64,000 nucleotides of DNA from Anthracocystis setariae (taxonomy: Eukaryota; Basidiomycota; Ustilaginomycetes; Ustilaginales; Ustilaginaceae). Numbering within the stretch: the first letter of the stretch is position 1; each line of letters starts with the position of its first letter. Location: assembly GCA_928724745.1 (NCBI GenBank), contig CAKMXJ010000003.1, forward strand, positions 992,001 through 1,056,000. Reading direction: 5' to 3'. Below are positions 1 to 9,455 of this stretch, in pieces. The translations under genes and the position numbers were made by a program. The notes under the pieces were generated by a model. That model made no database searches, was not told the DNA's origin, and worked only from the letters and a program-made list of their open reading frames with translations.

Positions 1-2
1 AT

Positions 3-1313
3 GCGGGTGCTGCTACTAATGGTGCCGCAGCTGGCTCCTCTTCTGCCGCTGCTGCTGCTCCCGCCTCAAGCACCAGCGAGTCGCTCGACCCTGGCGCCTA
101 CGTCTCTGCGCTCCTCGATGCGCACCGGTCGAACCTCAACACAGTCAACATGGCGTTCCGCGGCGAAGCGGGCTTCCTGGCCGCACTCGACAAAGCCTGT
201 CGTGACTTTGTCAACCGCAACAAAGCCACGGGCACGTCGACCTCGAAATCGCCCGAGCTGCTCGCCAAGCACACGGATGCGCTGCTCAAGAAGTCGAACA
301 AGTCGTCGGCGGAGAACTCGCTCGAGGAGGCACTGTCGGACGTGATGATCGTATTCAAGTATATCGAGGACAAGGACGTGTTCCAGAAGTTCTACTCCAA
401 GATGCTTGCCAAGCGTCTGGTCAATTTTGCGTCGGCGTCGGATGATGCGGAGGCGAACATGATCGCTCGGCTCAAGGAGGCGTGTGGGTACGAGTATACG
501 GCGAAGCTGCAGAGGATGTTTACGGATATGGGGTTGAGCAAGGAGTTGAATGATAGCTTTAAGGAGCAGATGGGCAAGAATCATGATCGGGCCGAGTTGG
601 ATGTGGATTTCTATGCGTTGGTGTTGGCCAATGGGTTTTGGCCGTTGCAGGCGCCGACGACCGAGTTCAGTATTCCGACCGAGTTGTTGGCGACGTACGA
701 GAGGTTTCAGCGGTATTACAGTGCCAAGCATTCGGGTAGGAAGTTGACGTGGCTTTGGCAGTTGAGTAAGAACGAGGTCAGGGCGAATTATTTGCAGCAG
801 AAGTTGCAGTTTCAGACGAGTACGTTTCAGACGGCGGTGCTGTTGCAATTTAATGCGAACGAGGTTTTGTCGAGGAGGGAGTTGCAGCAGGCGACGGGGT
901 TGAATGAGGCGACGATCAAGCCGGTATTGGCAATGTTGGGCAAGGCGAAAGTGTTGCAGCCTAGTGGTGCGGAGGGGGAGGAGGGGTGGGAATTGAATCC
1001 CAACTTCAAATCCAAGAAGTTAAGGGTCAATTTGAATTTACCCATCAAGAGCGAGCAGAAGGTGGAGAGCAGTGATGTGCTCAAGACGGTGGATGAGGAT
1101 AGGAGGTTGTTGCTGCAGGCAACGATTGTAAGGATTATGAAGAGTAGGAAACAGATGAAGCATGCCAATCTTATTCAGGAGGTGGTTGCTCAGGTTCAGG
1201 CGAGGTTTAGTCCAAGGGTGCCAGACATCAAAAAGGCCATCGATCAGCTGATCGATAAAGAGTATCTCGAGAGGGTCGAGGGGCAGAAGGATTTGTATTC
1301 GTATCTAGCTTGA
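3..1313 (+). CDS. cul1: CUL1-type cullin, 5' end outside the window
   Basis: C-terminal 436 residues of a cullin, the scaffold of SCF ubiquitin ligases. The frame is open from base 3 and ends at TGA 1311-1313, so the start lies upstream. The cullin-homology region contains VFKYIEDKDVFQKFYSKMLAKRL followed by SASDDAEANMI, close to the CUL1 rather than the CUL3 or CUL4 consensus. The RING-binding region and the C-terminal winged helix follow, and the protein ends in the typical YSYLA. The NEDD8 acceptor is the Lys of IVRIMKSRK, codon 1140-1142. The Ala/Ser-rich stretch at bases 3-90 looks like a low-complexity insert before the homology region. Synonymous codon use changes along the gene: Leu is mostly CTC/CTG before about base 430 and mostly TTG after it. 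The family call is firm. CUL1 paralog identity rests on these motifs only. Confidence 0.95.
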   Translation, partial: AGAATNGAAAGSSSAAAAAPASSTSESLDPGAYVSALLDAHRSNLNTVNMAFRGEAGFLAALDKACRDFVNRNKATGTSTSKSPELLAKHTDALLKKSNKSSAENSLEEALSDVMIVFKYIEDKDVFQKFYSKMLAKRLVNFASASDDAEANMIARLKEACGYEYTAKLQRMFTDMGLSKELNDSFKEQMGKNHDRAELDVDFYALVLANGFWPLQAPTTEFSIPTELLATYERFQRYYSAKHSGRKLTWLWQLSKNEVRANYLQQKLQFQTSTFQTAVLLQFNANEVLSRRELQQATGLNEATIKPVLAMLGKAKVLQPSGAEGEEGWELNPNFKSKKLRVNLNLPIKSEQKVESSDVLKTVDEDRRLLLQATIVRIMKSRKQMKHANLIQEVVAQVQARFSPRVPDIKKAIDQLIDKEYLERVEGQKDLYSYLA

Positions 1314-1826
1314 TCATCCTCCGACGACTGGTTTGCACAATGCATGTTTTCGTTACCACGCTCAAACAGTGCGGATTCGGGTTGATGATGACGGGTGTGC
1401 AAATGATTGGCCATCGCTAGTAGTGTCTAGCTTAACGGCGATCATGGTGGTGCGTGCGTGGGACCTTACCTTTTTATTTATTTTCAAGGGGTTTGGTTGG
1501 AAGTTTCCGTGGTGAACTCTAGCAAGGTTTATCGTGAGAGGAGAAGGGGAAAGGGTCAGACAACCTGCTCGGGTTAGCCGCGTGGTTTGCAAAGGTAAAC
1601 TTACCATCCACATGACGCTGTGTGCATGCCCGATCTGTACAATCACCACCATCCGCTTCTCGAGGACACCACTTGACACTCGTCCTCTCACCATCCGTCT
1701 GCGATCGAGAGGACGAGAGTGTGAATCCCAAAGCGGGTGGCAGAAACGAGCGCACCCGCGAAGCCACCTTACCACGAGAACAACCAGAACAACCCCCCCC
1801 AAAAAAAAGGAAAGAGAAAAGGAGCG
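1314..1826. other. Spacer between convergent genes
   Basis: This stretch separates the cullin stop from the end of the next, oppositely oriented frame, so it should hold both 3' ends. No conserved reading frame is visible. A C8 run followed by an A8 run lies near 1793-1808. Confidence 0.5.
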
Positions 1827-4673
1827 TTAGAATCCCGGGAAGGGGGAGGGGGGGAAGAAGAGAAGGGAGGCGAGAAAGAGAGGGTGATCTACTGGCTGGG
1901 GTGAACGACCTACGCTTTGGAACAGACTCGGCACCACCGGTTTATACCGCGACACCATCGATGTCGATGACAGAAACGGCTGACGCACGAGTCGGAACAT
2001 ACAGTCAAGAGAAAAGGTGTGCGTCAATGGATCTTCATCGCTCATACACTCTACCAGGAACACGGTTTGCAGGCTCACCTCCTTGACTTTCTCAACCGCA
2101 TCGTCTTGCTGTGCAACCGTTTCGCGATCGTCCTTCGCATTCGCAAACCCACTTGCTACGCTGTCAGTCGCTCTAGACGCCACAGCTTTTCGTTTATTCG
2201 CGAGCAGCGCTAGCAACTTCTCCCGCTGCTGCTGTAGCCCTGGATCGAGTTTCACGCTGCCACTAGCGATGTTGCTCGAGGCTGTGCCTTCAGAAGTGTC
2301 CTTGAGAATATCTTCCGTCGTAGACGCCGGAGTCTGGGAGCTCGACAAAGGTTGAGCAACCCTCTTCGGCATGGGAGGCGTGACTGACGCCTGCTTTGAT
2401 TTTCGCTCCTCCATCATCTGGATTTTCCGCATGAGCTGCTTGATTTCAAGCTCCTTGCGCAACAGCTCGTCCCGCGAAGGCGTGCCCGGTTCGCTCGAGA
2501 AAGAGAACGAGGCTGACATCTGCACTGCCGCAATCTCTCTACTAGTCCCTGCTACACCGGCCAAACTCTCGATCGCCTCACTGCCTTGAGCGGCCACCAC
2601 CTTTCGCGATGGTTGCAACCCATTGAGCGTGCAAAAGTTGTCGTAGTGCTCCGTCGCAGTCTTCTGACGCAGCGTAAGAATCTCGCCTCGGTCTACATCG
2701 AGCTCGGCCTCCTTCCATCCTCTCGCCGCTTCGAAGCCTTCGAGCTCTTCGTCCTCCATCTCATCATCGGAAAGATCGATGATGGTGTTGAGTCCCGATG
2801 GGACGTCTAGGAATCTGTCGCGCTGAAGATTCGGTGGTCGATACTCGGCAGCATCGAAATCAGCTGCCACTGGCCTGCGACGTCGTGCCGGACTGTTGCC
2901 CATTTGCGGTAGTCTTGTAGCTGCTTCCGAAAGATCAGGAAGGTCCAGCAAGGGGGCGTTCAAATCCACCTCGCCGGTAGGTGCTTCTGGGCGTCGACTA
3001 AACGCATCAGCATATGAAATCCTCTGACGGCGATTGGGAGCTTCTGTAGGCGCGCTTTCGCTATACGCAAGGTCGGCGGCACCAGCGCCGGCATCCTTTT
3101 CGTCTACTGCGTCAACGTCGCGGTACGTCCGCTTTCTCGATGCCTGCATGGCTTCTTCGGCTGGTAGGTCAACGGCCTGGGACAATGTCACGGGTTCCGG
3201 GATTTCTTGAACCGGTCGCAGGAGACTTCGTATTGTCTCGGCGACTTGTGACAGGATAGCATCGGCCTCACCAGAGGTTGCTAACCGATCGAAGACAGTG
3301 GTTGGCCTTGCTGCCGGCTGCCCAGGATCTTGTTGAAATGAAGGTGCGGCGACTTCCTTGTCTGCCGAGGCTGCTGCAGCGGCTTTTGCCAACTTTGAAG
3401 CCAGCGCTTTCTGGCGCAGCTCTTCCAGCGGTGTGAGCGCGATCCCGCGTTCCTTCTTAGACAAGAGCTCGTCCTCTGCGGGCGTCGTCGTCACTGCCTC
3501 CTTCGCATCGTCCTCGCCAGCTGCGCGAACAGGATCTATAGGCTTTTGATCGACTTGACCCGTCATGGAGATACCAAGTTCAGCGCAACATTCTTCAATC
3601 AGAGCTCGAGGCAAGCCCTTCTCCAGCAGTCTTTCTGGTGGCACTCCGCGGGCGTGCAGTTCGCTGATCACACCATTCGCCTGCGCTTTGCCGTCTTTTG
3701 TCCACTCGACGTTTGAGGTTAAGCCGTTGCCTGAGTAAGCGGACGGACCTGCTGTAGCATAGTACGTAGCGGCAGCGGTGGCTTGTTTCAATACGCGCTT
3801 CCTGAGCCGCTTTTCCTTCTTCTTCTGCTGCTTGAGAAGTCGCTTTTGTTGGGAGCGGTCCGCTTGGCCGGGGTAGCCCATCGTATAGGGGGCTGGTAAA
3901 GGGTAGGGATGGTAAGCGTGATTGGAGGGATGTGTCGAATCGTAGGCGTACGGACTGTAGGGCATATGAGGGTCGTAAGGCGAATTCCAGCCATTTTGTG
4001 CCGTGTGCGTATAATCCTCGAGTGGTGCTGCATAGAACGTACGATACTGCGCCGGATCTGAGTAGGAGCCTGGCGGCGCCGAAGTCAGAGTGCTGGGATG
4101 AAACTCTGGAGCCGTTGGGTCGTAACCATGCTGTATTGGACTGTAAGGTTCGTCATCGTATGGCAGGGCCGGTGGAGGATGCGAGGGAGGTGGCGGATAC
4201 TGAAGCGCCGCTCCTGGCCAAGCGTGGTATGTTTCTGCGCTTGCATGCATGGTGGCAGGCTTGCATGGGTCAAATGGCGGTGCCGCAGCATTGAGCTGAG
4301 TTTCGGCCTTTGCTGTCTCAGCGTGTGCTGGTGGTGGATGGTTCAGCGATGAGGGCCCTGCCACCGCATTCTGACCATAAAGCTCAGCATGGTCCAGGTA
4401 TCGACGCGCGTCGTCGAACGTGGCGACGTGGATTTGCGATTCTAAGGGTGGTGCACCTGTGGTGACAAAGTCATCGGTGTCGTAGGCTACCAGCTCGCGG
4501 CGGTGATTCAAGGTATTCGAGGAAATCGTCGAGGCGGCAGTTTCGTTTGCGTTGGAAATCGATGAAGAATACGAAACCCTTTTGTCGAGCTGAGCAATGT
4601 CGCCCGATCCTTCTGCACTGCCGTAGTCTAGATCCACCACATCCGTTGGTGGGGAAGGTGCTTGGCGCCGCAT
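1827..4673 (-). CDS. Unrecognised low-complexity protein with a short coiled coil
   Basis: About 948 residues if translated from the Met at 4673. The frame is open to a Met at 4859, but those 62 extra residues look like leader sequence and contain intron-like AG sites. I chose MRRQAPSP because acidic, Ser-rich protein-like sequence begins there. Residues roughly 100-290 are rich in Pro, Tyr and His. A basic Lys/Arg cluster lies near 275-300. An acidic patch (DLSDDEMEDEELEGFE) sits past the middle. A short heptad-like segment (ELEIKQLMRKIQMMEERK) lies near 733-757. The last 70 or so residues read like noncoding sequence. A GTGAGC donor after KVKE, near base 2080, suggests a terminal intron, so the true C-terminus is uncertain. 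The short coil vaguely recalls Red1/ZFC3H1-type RNA-surveillance proteins, but I see no zinc finger and make no functional call. Confidence 0.7.
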   Translation of the reverse strand: MRRQAPSPPTDVVDLDYGSAEGSGDIAQLDKRVSYSSSISNANETAASTISSNTLNHRRELVAYDTDDFVTTGAPPLESQIHVATFDDARRYLDHAELYGQNAVAGPSSLNHPPPAHAETAKAETQLNAAAPPFDPCKPATMHASAETYHAWPGAALQYPPPPSHPPPALPYDDEPYSPIQHGYDPTAPEFHPSTLTSAPPGSYSDPAQYRTFYAAPLEDYTHTAQNGWNSPYDPHMPYSPYAYDSTHPSNHAYHPYPLPAPYTMGYPGQADRSQQKRLLKQQKKKEKRLRKRVLKQATAAATYYATAGPSAYSGNGLTSNVEWTKDGKAQANGVISELHARGVPPERLLEKGLPRALIEECCAELGISMTGQVDQKPIDPVRAAGEDDAKEAVTTTPAEDELLSKKERGIALTPLEELRQKALASKLAKAAAAASADKEVAAPSFQQDPGQPAARPTTVFDRLATSGEADAILSQVAETIRSLLRPVQEIPEPVTLSQAVDLPAEEAMQASRKRTYRDVDAVDEKDAGAGAADLAYSESAPTEAPNRRQRISYADAFSRRPEAPTGEVDLNAPLLDLPDLSEAATRLPQMGNSPARRRRPVAADFDAAEYRPPNLQRDRFLDVPSGLNTIIDLSDDEMEDEELEGFEAARGWKEAELDVDRGEILTLRQKTATEHYDNFCTLNGLQPSRKVVAAQGSEAIESLAGVAGTSREIAAVQMSASFSFSSEPGTPSRDELLRKELEIKQLMRKIQMMEERKSKQASVTPPMPKRVAQPLSSSQTPASTTEDILKDTSEGTASSNIASGSVKLDPGLQQQREKLLALLANKRKAVASRATDSVASGFANAKDDRETVAQQDDAVEKVKEVSLQTVFLVECMSDEDPLTHTFSLDCMFRLVRQPFLSSTSMVSRYKPVVPSLFQSVGRSPQPVDHPLFLASLLFFPPSPFPGF

Positions 4674-5091
4674 TGGTGGATGGCGAGCCGGACCTAATAT
4701 GAGCCTAATTAAAAGTCGGCTTGAACATCCGTGAGGAGATGAGCTTTTGTAGTGGGAGGAGAAAATGTTGCTCAGGTCTGGCACAAGTGCGGCTAGACCG
4801 TTGGGTCGTCTTGTGATGTTCCTCAGGTTGCGATGGAGAGGAAGGCACTCGAGCGTCAAAGTTGCTCGACAGTCACACTCACACAGTTACTTGGATTCGA
4901 TGTGTTCTTCTCATCTGCCAACTGCGGTTTGTGTCGGAGCGTGAAGCCAAGATTTTCAGGTGCTTTCTCAACGATCTAACAATGTAAGATTATGTGTCTA
5001 GACTATACTCCCTCACAGGCAGTTCATCACATCCAAGGCGAGATAGGATCGACAGCAAGTTTGCGCATTGGACTTTCTCCAAGGTACATTT
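4674..5091. other. Spacer between two minus-strand genes
   Basis: It holds the putative leader and promoter of the low-complexity protein and the 3' end of RAD50. An open but unconvincing extension of the upstream frame runs to 4859. I see no other feature. Confidence 0.45.
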
Positions 5092-8000
5092 TCATGTGTT
5101 GCGGATCCTTTCTCGCTCAATGATGCTCTTCTGATGCACATCCCTACTGACCCTCCAATAGTACTCGAGCACATCGTTCTGCCCCAGCAAGGTCAAGAAT
5201 TCTTCGTCGTGCGTGATTACGATCAGCTGAAGCTGGCTGTTCTCTGATCTCTCCTTGATCAGATCTGCCAAACTTCTCGCCAATGCCTCGATGTTGTCCT
5301 TGTCCAGGTTCGTCGTCGGCTCGTCCAGCGCCAGGATTCCACAGTTGCTACCGAACGACTCGGCCAGTGCCAGCCTGATGATGATGGACGCCAACACCTT
5401 TTGACCCGCCGAGCAGCGTCCACGCATATCCATCTCCACGGTATCCTTCACCATGCAAACCCTATAGTTGTATGAGCGGTTGCCGCGCGCACCCTCGTTG
5501 TCCGACTTGATCAAGATCGTATCAATGTCGGTACCTTGGTACGTCTTCTGCCACAGGTACCGGATGATTTCGTTGATCTCTTCCATCTTGATCGCGTGGT
5601 AGCGCATGATGGCATTCTCAAGTGCCTTTGCATACTTCTCCAGATCGTTGTTCGCCATCTCGGAGGTCTTGACTTCGATCAGCTTGCGCTTGTAGTTGGC
5701 ATGGACGCCTTTGAACTCGTCGCGCAACTCGGCTTCACGCCCTTTGATCTGAGAGCGCAGCGAGGCAAGCTCTCCACTCAGGTGAGACGCCTCACCGTTG
5801 AGCCGATTCTCTTCTTCTTTCGCTTCCGTGTATTTGTCGGCAAAGTGCTTGCGACTGCGCTGGGCTTGTTCGAGGTCCAAGGAGTTGATCTCTTCTTCGA
5901 TCTGCAACACTTCCTTGGCGAGCTGTCGGTAGCGAATGTTGTCGAGGATGTTTCGCTCGGTAGCTTGGGACTGGTTGACCTCCTTGAGCAGCTCTGCCGC
6001 CTTGTCAGTCAGCTCTTTAACTTCGCGGTGAACGCCCTGGATTTGTTCGACGAGTTCCTGAATGGCTTGCTCGCACTCTTCAAGCCGCTGAGCTCCTCGC
6101 TGCTGGATGTATGCGTTGACTGCGGCATTGAGCGAGCTGATCTGCTTGGCCCACGCCTCGATCTTGTCGGCTCGCGCCTTGAGCTTGCTCTCCGCCTCGT
6201 TGGCCTCTGCTTTGAACGTCTCAAGTTCTTCCTTCGCCCTGCGGATGGGCCGATTGGCGCCCTCAATCTCGGCGTCCAGGCTCTTGCTACGCTTCTGCTG
6301 CTCTTCCAGATCAGTGGTCATCTCGCCCAACTGCTCCTCGATCGACACCTTCTTGGCGTACTCCTGTCGCTTGGTAATGACGGCCACCTCAGCTCGGTGA
6401 GCATCCCTCTCGAGACTGTTGATCAGGGTTCGCTTCGTTTCGCGTTCTTGTTGCAGGACGTTCAATTCGCGCTTGAGTACCTTGATTGAAGCTGCCAACT
6501 GGTCGATTTCTGCCTGTACTTGTTCGCCTGTTTGGGTCGAGCCAGTGGTGGCGAGATCGTTTTGCAGATTCTGCACCTCGCTGTCAAGGTCGTTGGCCTC
6601 GGAAAGAAGGCGAGCGATGTCGTTGCCGACGCGACGGAGCACCTGCAGCTCCTTGAGCTCGACCTGTACCTTGGCAACATCGGCCGACGATGCTTCAGCT
6701 GCGTCGGCTGCAACTTTCAGCTCTGCCTCCTTGGTAGAAATGGTATGTTGCAGCTCTACGATCTCGACGTCCCTGATGGCTCGTCGCTGTGCATCTTTTG
6801 CAAGAGCAATTTGGCACTCTGCGCTGCGCTCCGTCCAAGCATCAATATCAGCCTGAAGCGTCTTCTTCTTCTCGGCGGTATTGCTGGACTTGAGTGTGCT
6901 TGAGACATGCTTTTCGATAGCCTCATATTCGGCTGGGCTGACGCCTCGATTGCATGCAAAGCAGTGGTGCTTGCCCTTCGCTTCTCGCAAGACCCGGCGC
7001 AGGAAGGAATCGAGCGAGTCGATGGATGCAAATTCGTCCTTCGCAGCGGCGATTTCTTCGGCGCAGATCTTGACTGCCTCCTCAGCGTTGTCGAAGTCGG
7101 GCGACAGGATAGCTTGAAGAGCCTGCTCGAGCTCGGCAGCCGCTTCCTGCTTGGCCTTGAGCTGCTTGCGAGCAAACGAGATAGCCGACTCTACTTGCTG
7201 CAGCGCTCTGTTCTTCTCGGCATTGGACGCCTCGACCTCGTGCAGTCGCCTTTCGTGCTTGGATAGCGCACGCCCCACCTCGGTTTCTACTTCCTTGGGC
7301 TCCATTTCTGCATGGACATGCTCTGCCAAGGACGACTTGTGACGGTCGAACAATTCTTGTGCACTGTTCTTGCGCTGTGTGGCCTGTTGCAATTTCAAGC
7401 CCAGAGAAGCGCGGAGCTCGGCATGGCGGTTTAGCATGTTGATCTCGGACGTGCGTTCTTCGCGCAGATCGTCCTTCTCGCGGATCTCGAGGTTCTTTTT
7501 CCGGATCTGCTCGTCGTACTTTGCTTCCTCAAACTCCTTCTGCGCTGCCGCCACTTTTGCGGACAAACCGTCTCGTTCCCGCTCGGATGCTTCAATGTCG
7601 CCACTGCTCATTGCGTAACCGTCTAGCTCGTCCTGTGCTCGCTTGACCTTCTCGCGGAGCTTGCGGATGGAGTCGGCGAGCTGTTCACGTGCGTTTTGCT
7701 TTGCTCGTAGCTCCGCACGCAGGTTTTGCCATACGGTCGTAAGCTCGTCATCCTTCTGTGTGTTAGCCGCGCGTAGCTCAGCTAGCTCATGGTCGAGTTT
7801 GTGCACCTCTTCTTTGACTCGCTCTTCGAACTCGCGGATTTGGGCGTCGGTGAGACCATCTCCGCCGAAACCTTTGATGCCGAGCTCGTTACTGATTTGC
7901 TTGATGCTAGCCTCGCGATTCTCTTTTGCCTGAAGATGAGCCCGCTCCTCAGCTTCTAGGCCACCCTTCTCGGACAGTTTCTTTCGATGACGCTGCTCGT

Positions 8001-9021
8001 ACGCTTCGAGCTCATCTTGCTTTTCAGCTTGGCGCTTCTTGAATGCATTGACTTTGTCCGTGGTGAGGTGGAGATGCTCGCGGAAGCTTTGATTGCGTTT
8101 CTGCAATTCCTCGTCGGATTCTTTGATGGGCGTCATGGTGGCTTGCAACGCTTCCATGTTCTCCTTGTGCAGCCTCTCTTTCTCTTCAAGTGTTTCTGCC
8201 CGACTGACGATCTCTCGAAATCGAGTAGCTTCATCGTAGAATTTGGAGTTCTGAATTGTCTTGATACGAATTTCCTCGTTGAGGTCCTCGAGCTTGGCCT
8301 CCTTCTGTGCCAGATCTGCTTGAAGATGGGTCAGTTTGGTTTTGAGGTTGTCGGCGCGGTCTTTGTCCACTTTGAGACCCTCGAGCGAAGCTTTGTCGAC
8401 CTTGAGCTGGTTAGTGCGATCTTTGCGGAGGGACTTGATGTTGTCGAGTGCTTTGGTATATCGGGTAGCTTCGAAGATGTCGTCAAACTTTTTCTTCAAG
8501 CTTGCGGGCTCAGAAAGGGGCCAATTGCTATCCTCCTGATGGCAGAAGATGACATTCTCGAGAATGGATTTAGAGACGCCCAAGAGCCTAGGAATCTCCT
8601 CGTCAAGCTCGGAGCACTTTGTGGAGAGGGTGCCTCTCTTTCCGGTCTTGGCGTCGTCGTCGGCAATCTGAAGGAGGCCTTCGAGCGTCTTCATAGTAAG
8701 ACCGCCTCCTTTCTTGCGTGATACTTGAAGGTTGCGGACGCAGTTCATGCGGACCTTGTTGGCAGCATAGAATCGCAGTCGCACCTGCGCCTTGACTTCG
8801 TTGGAAGTAGCCATCTGCGGATCATGCACAAAGGCTCCACCTTTTGTGTTTGGTGGAAGGTCGCCTGTGGTGGCATATTTGAGGCATTCAATGATGGTGG
8901 TTTTGCCACTGCCATTGTAGCCTACGATCACGGTGAGAGGCTGGAAGAATTGGATGATGTTGATAGACTTGTCGTCAAAGGAGCGGACGCCGCGAATCGC
9001 CAGCTTGTCGAGAGAAGCCAT
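5092..9021 (-). CDS. rad50: DNA repair ATPase Rad50
   Basis: Intronless, 1309 residues, the usual Rad50 length. Rad50 is the SMC-like ATPase of the Mre11-Rad50-Nbs1 complex, which tethers and processes DNA double-strand breaks and acts at telomeres. Walker A (GYNGSGKTT) is at residues 34-42. Two long antiparallel coiled-coil arms flank the zinc hook CFAC at Cys687 and Cys690, close to the midpoint. The ABC signature (SAGQKVLAS) starts near 1204, Walker B with the D-loop (LALDEPTTNLD) is near 1230-1240, and the switch His (THDEEF) is near 1271. The start MASLDKLAIRGVRSF matches the family N-terminus. The gene is head-to-head with the DHHC gene across a 434-bp spacer. Confidence 0.98.
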   Translation of the reverse strand: MASLDKLAIRGVRSFDDKSINIIQFFQPLTVIVGYNGSGKTTIIECLKYATTGDLPPNTKGGAFVHDPQMATSNEVKAQVRLRFYAANKVRMNCVRNLQVSRKKGGGLTMKTLEGLLQIADDDAKTGKRGTLSTKCSELDEEIPRLLGVSKSILENVIFCHQEDSNWPLSEPASLKKKFDDIFEATRYTKALDNIKSLRKDRTNQLKVDKASLEGLKVDKDRADNLKTKLTHLQADLAQKEAKLEDLNEEIRIKTIQNSKFYDEATRFREIVSRAETLEEKERLHKENMEALQATMTPIKESDEELQKRNQSFREHLHLTTDKVNAFKKRQAEKQDELEAYEQRHRKKLSEKGGLEAEERAHLQAKENREASIKQISNELGIKGFGGDGLTDAQIREFEERVKEEVHKLDHELAELRAANTQKDDELTTVWQNLRAELRAKQNAREQLADSIRKLREKVKRAQDELDGYAMSSGDIEASERERDGLSAKVAAAQKEFEEAKYDEQIRKKNLEIREKDDLREERTSEINMLNRHAELRASLGLKLQQATQRKNSAQELFDRHKSSLAEHVHAEMEPKEVETEVGRALSKHERRLHEVEASNAEKNRALQQVESAISFARKQLKAKQEAAAELEQALQAILSPDFDNAEEAVKICAEEIAAAKDEFASIDSLDSFLRRVLREAKGKHHCFACNRGVSPAEYEAIEKHVSSTLKSSNTAEKKKTLQADIDAWTERSAECQIALAKDAQRRAIRDVEIVELQHTISTKEAELKVAADAAEASSADVAKVQVELKELQVLRRVGNDIARLLSEANDLDSEVQNLQNDLATTGSTQTGEQVQAEIDQLAASIKVLKRELNVLQQERETKRTLINSLERDAHRAEVAVITKRQEYAKKVSIEEQLGEMTTDLEEQQKRSKSLDAEIEGANRPIRRAKEELETFKAEANEAESKLKARADKIEAWAKQISSLNAAVNAYIQQRGAQRLEECEQAIQELVEQIQGVHREVKELTDKAAELLKEVNQSQATERNILDNIRYRQLAKEVLQIEEEINSLDLEQAQRSRKHFADKYTEAKEEENRLNGEASHLSGELASLRSQIKGREAELRDEFKGVHANYKRKLIEVKTSEMANNDLEKYAKALENAIMRYHAIKMEEINEIIRYLWQKTYQGTDIDTILIKSDNEGARGNRSYNYRVCMVKDTVEMDMRGRCSAGQKVLASIIIRLALAESFGSNCGILALDEPTTNLDKDNIEALARSLADLIKERSENSQLQLIVITHDEEFLTLLGQNDVLEYYWRVSRDVHQKSIIERERIRNT

Positions 9022-9455
9022 TGTGATACCAGACTAGAGCCAAGCGCTATGGCACCAGATTTGACGAAAAAGCCTTCCAGTTGGCCACCTCGCTCGCTCG
9101 CTCGCTCGCATGTGGTGAAAGAGGATCTCGACTAAGCCAATAATGGTGAGCCGAGGCTCGCGAAGAGGCGGATTGGGAAGACGAAGGGCTGAGTTGTTGG
9201 AAAAAAGTGTTGGTCTCGACATCTAAGCGGCAAAGCCCACCCACCCACTTTTTAGTGCGCTGCAGACCTCCACTCGTTCAGCGCACCGATTCCGGCGCGT
9301 CCGTCAAAGGGATCATCGGCTGCCATCCGACGTCCGGCACTTCCGCTTGCACCAACAGCAGCCTCAACGATCGCATCACAGTCTTTCCCACGGTCGCAGA
9401 CTGGCTCGGCATCCGAAGCGAGGTGTTGGATCAAGCTGAGCATCCGCTCCTAACG
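9022..9455. promoter_or_regulatory. Divergent spacer of rad50 and the DHHC gene
   Basis: Both flanking genes start here and point away, so the 434 bp should carry both promoters. A short CTCG repeat (CTCGCTCGCTCG) lies near 9091-9109. The plus-strand frame is open from 9207, but the residues before 9456 do not resemble a palmitoyltransferase. I saw no clear TATA box. Confidence 0.5.

Noticed and set aside
66..848. 260-codon open frame antisense to the cullin
   Set aside because: It lies wholly within a conserved gene, has Leu/Arg-rich shadow composition and no domain.
9207..9455. N-terminal extension of the palmitoyltransferase from 9207
   Set aside because: The 83 extra residues are not family-like and lie in the divergent promoter with rad50.
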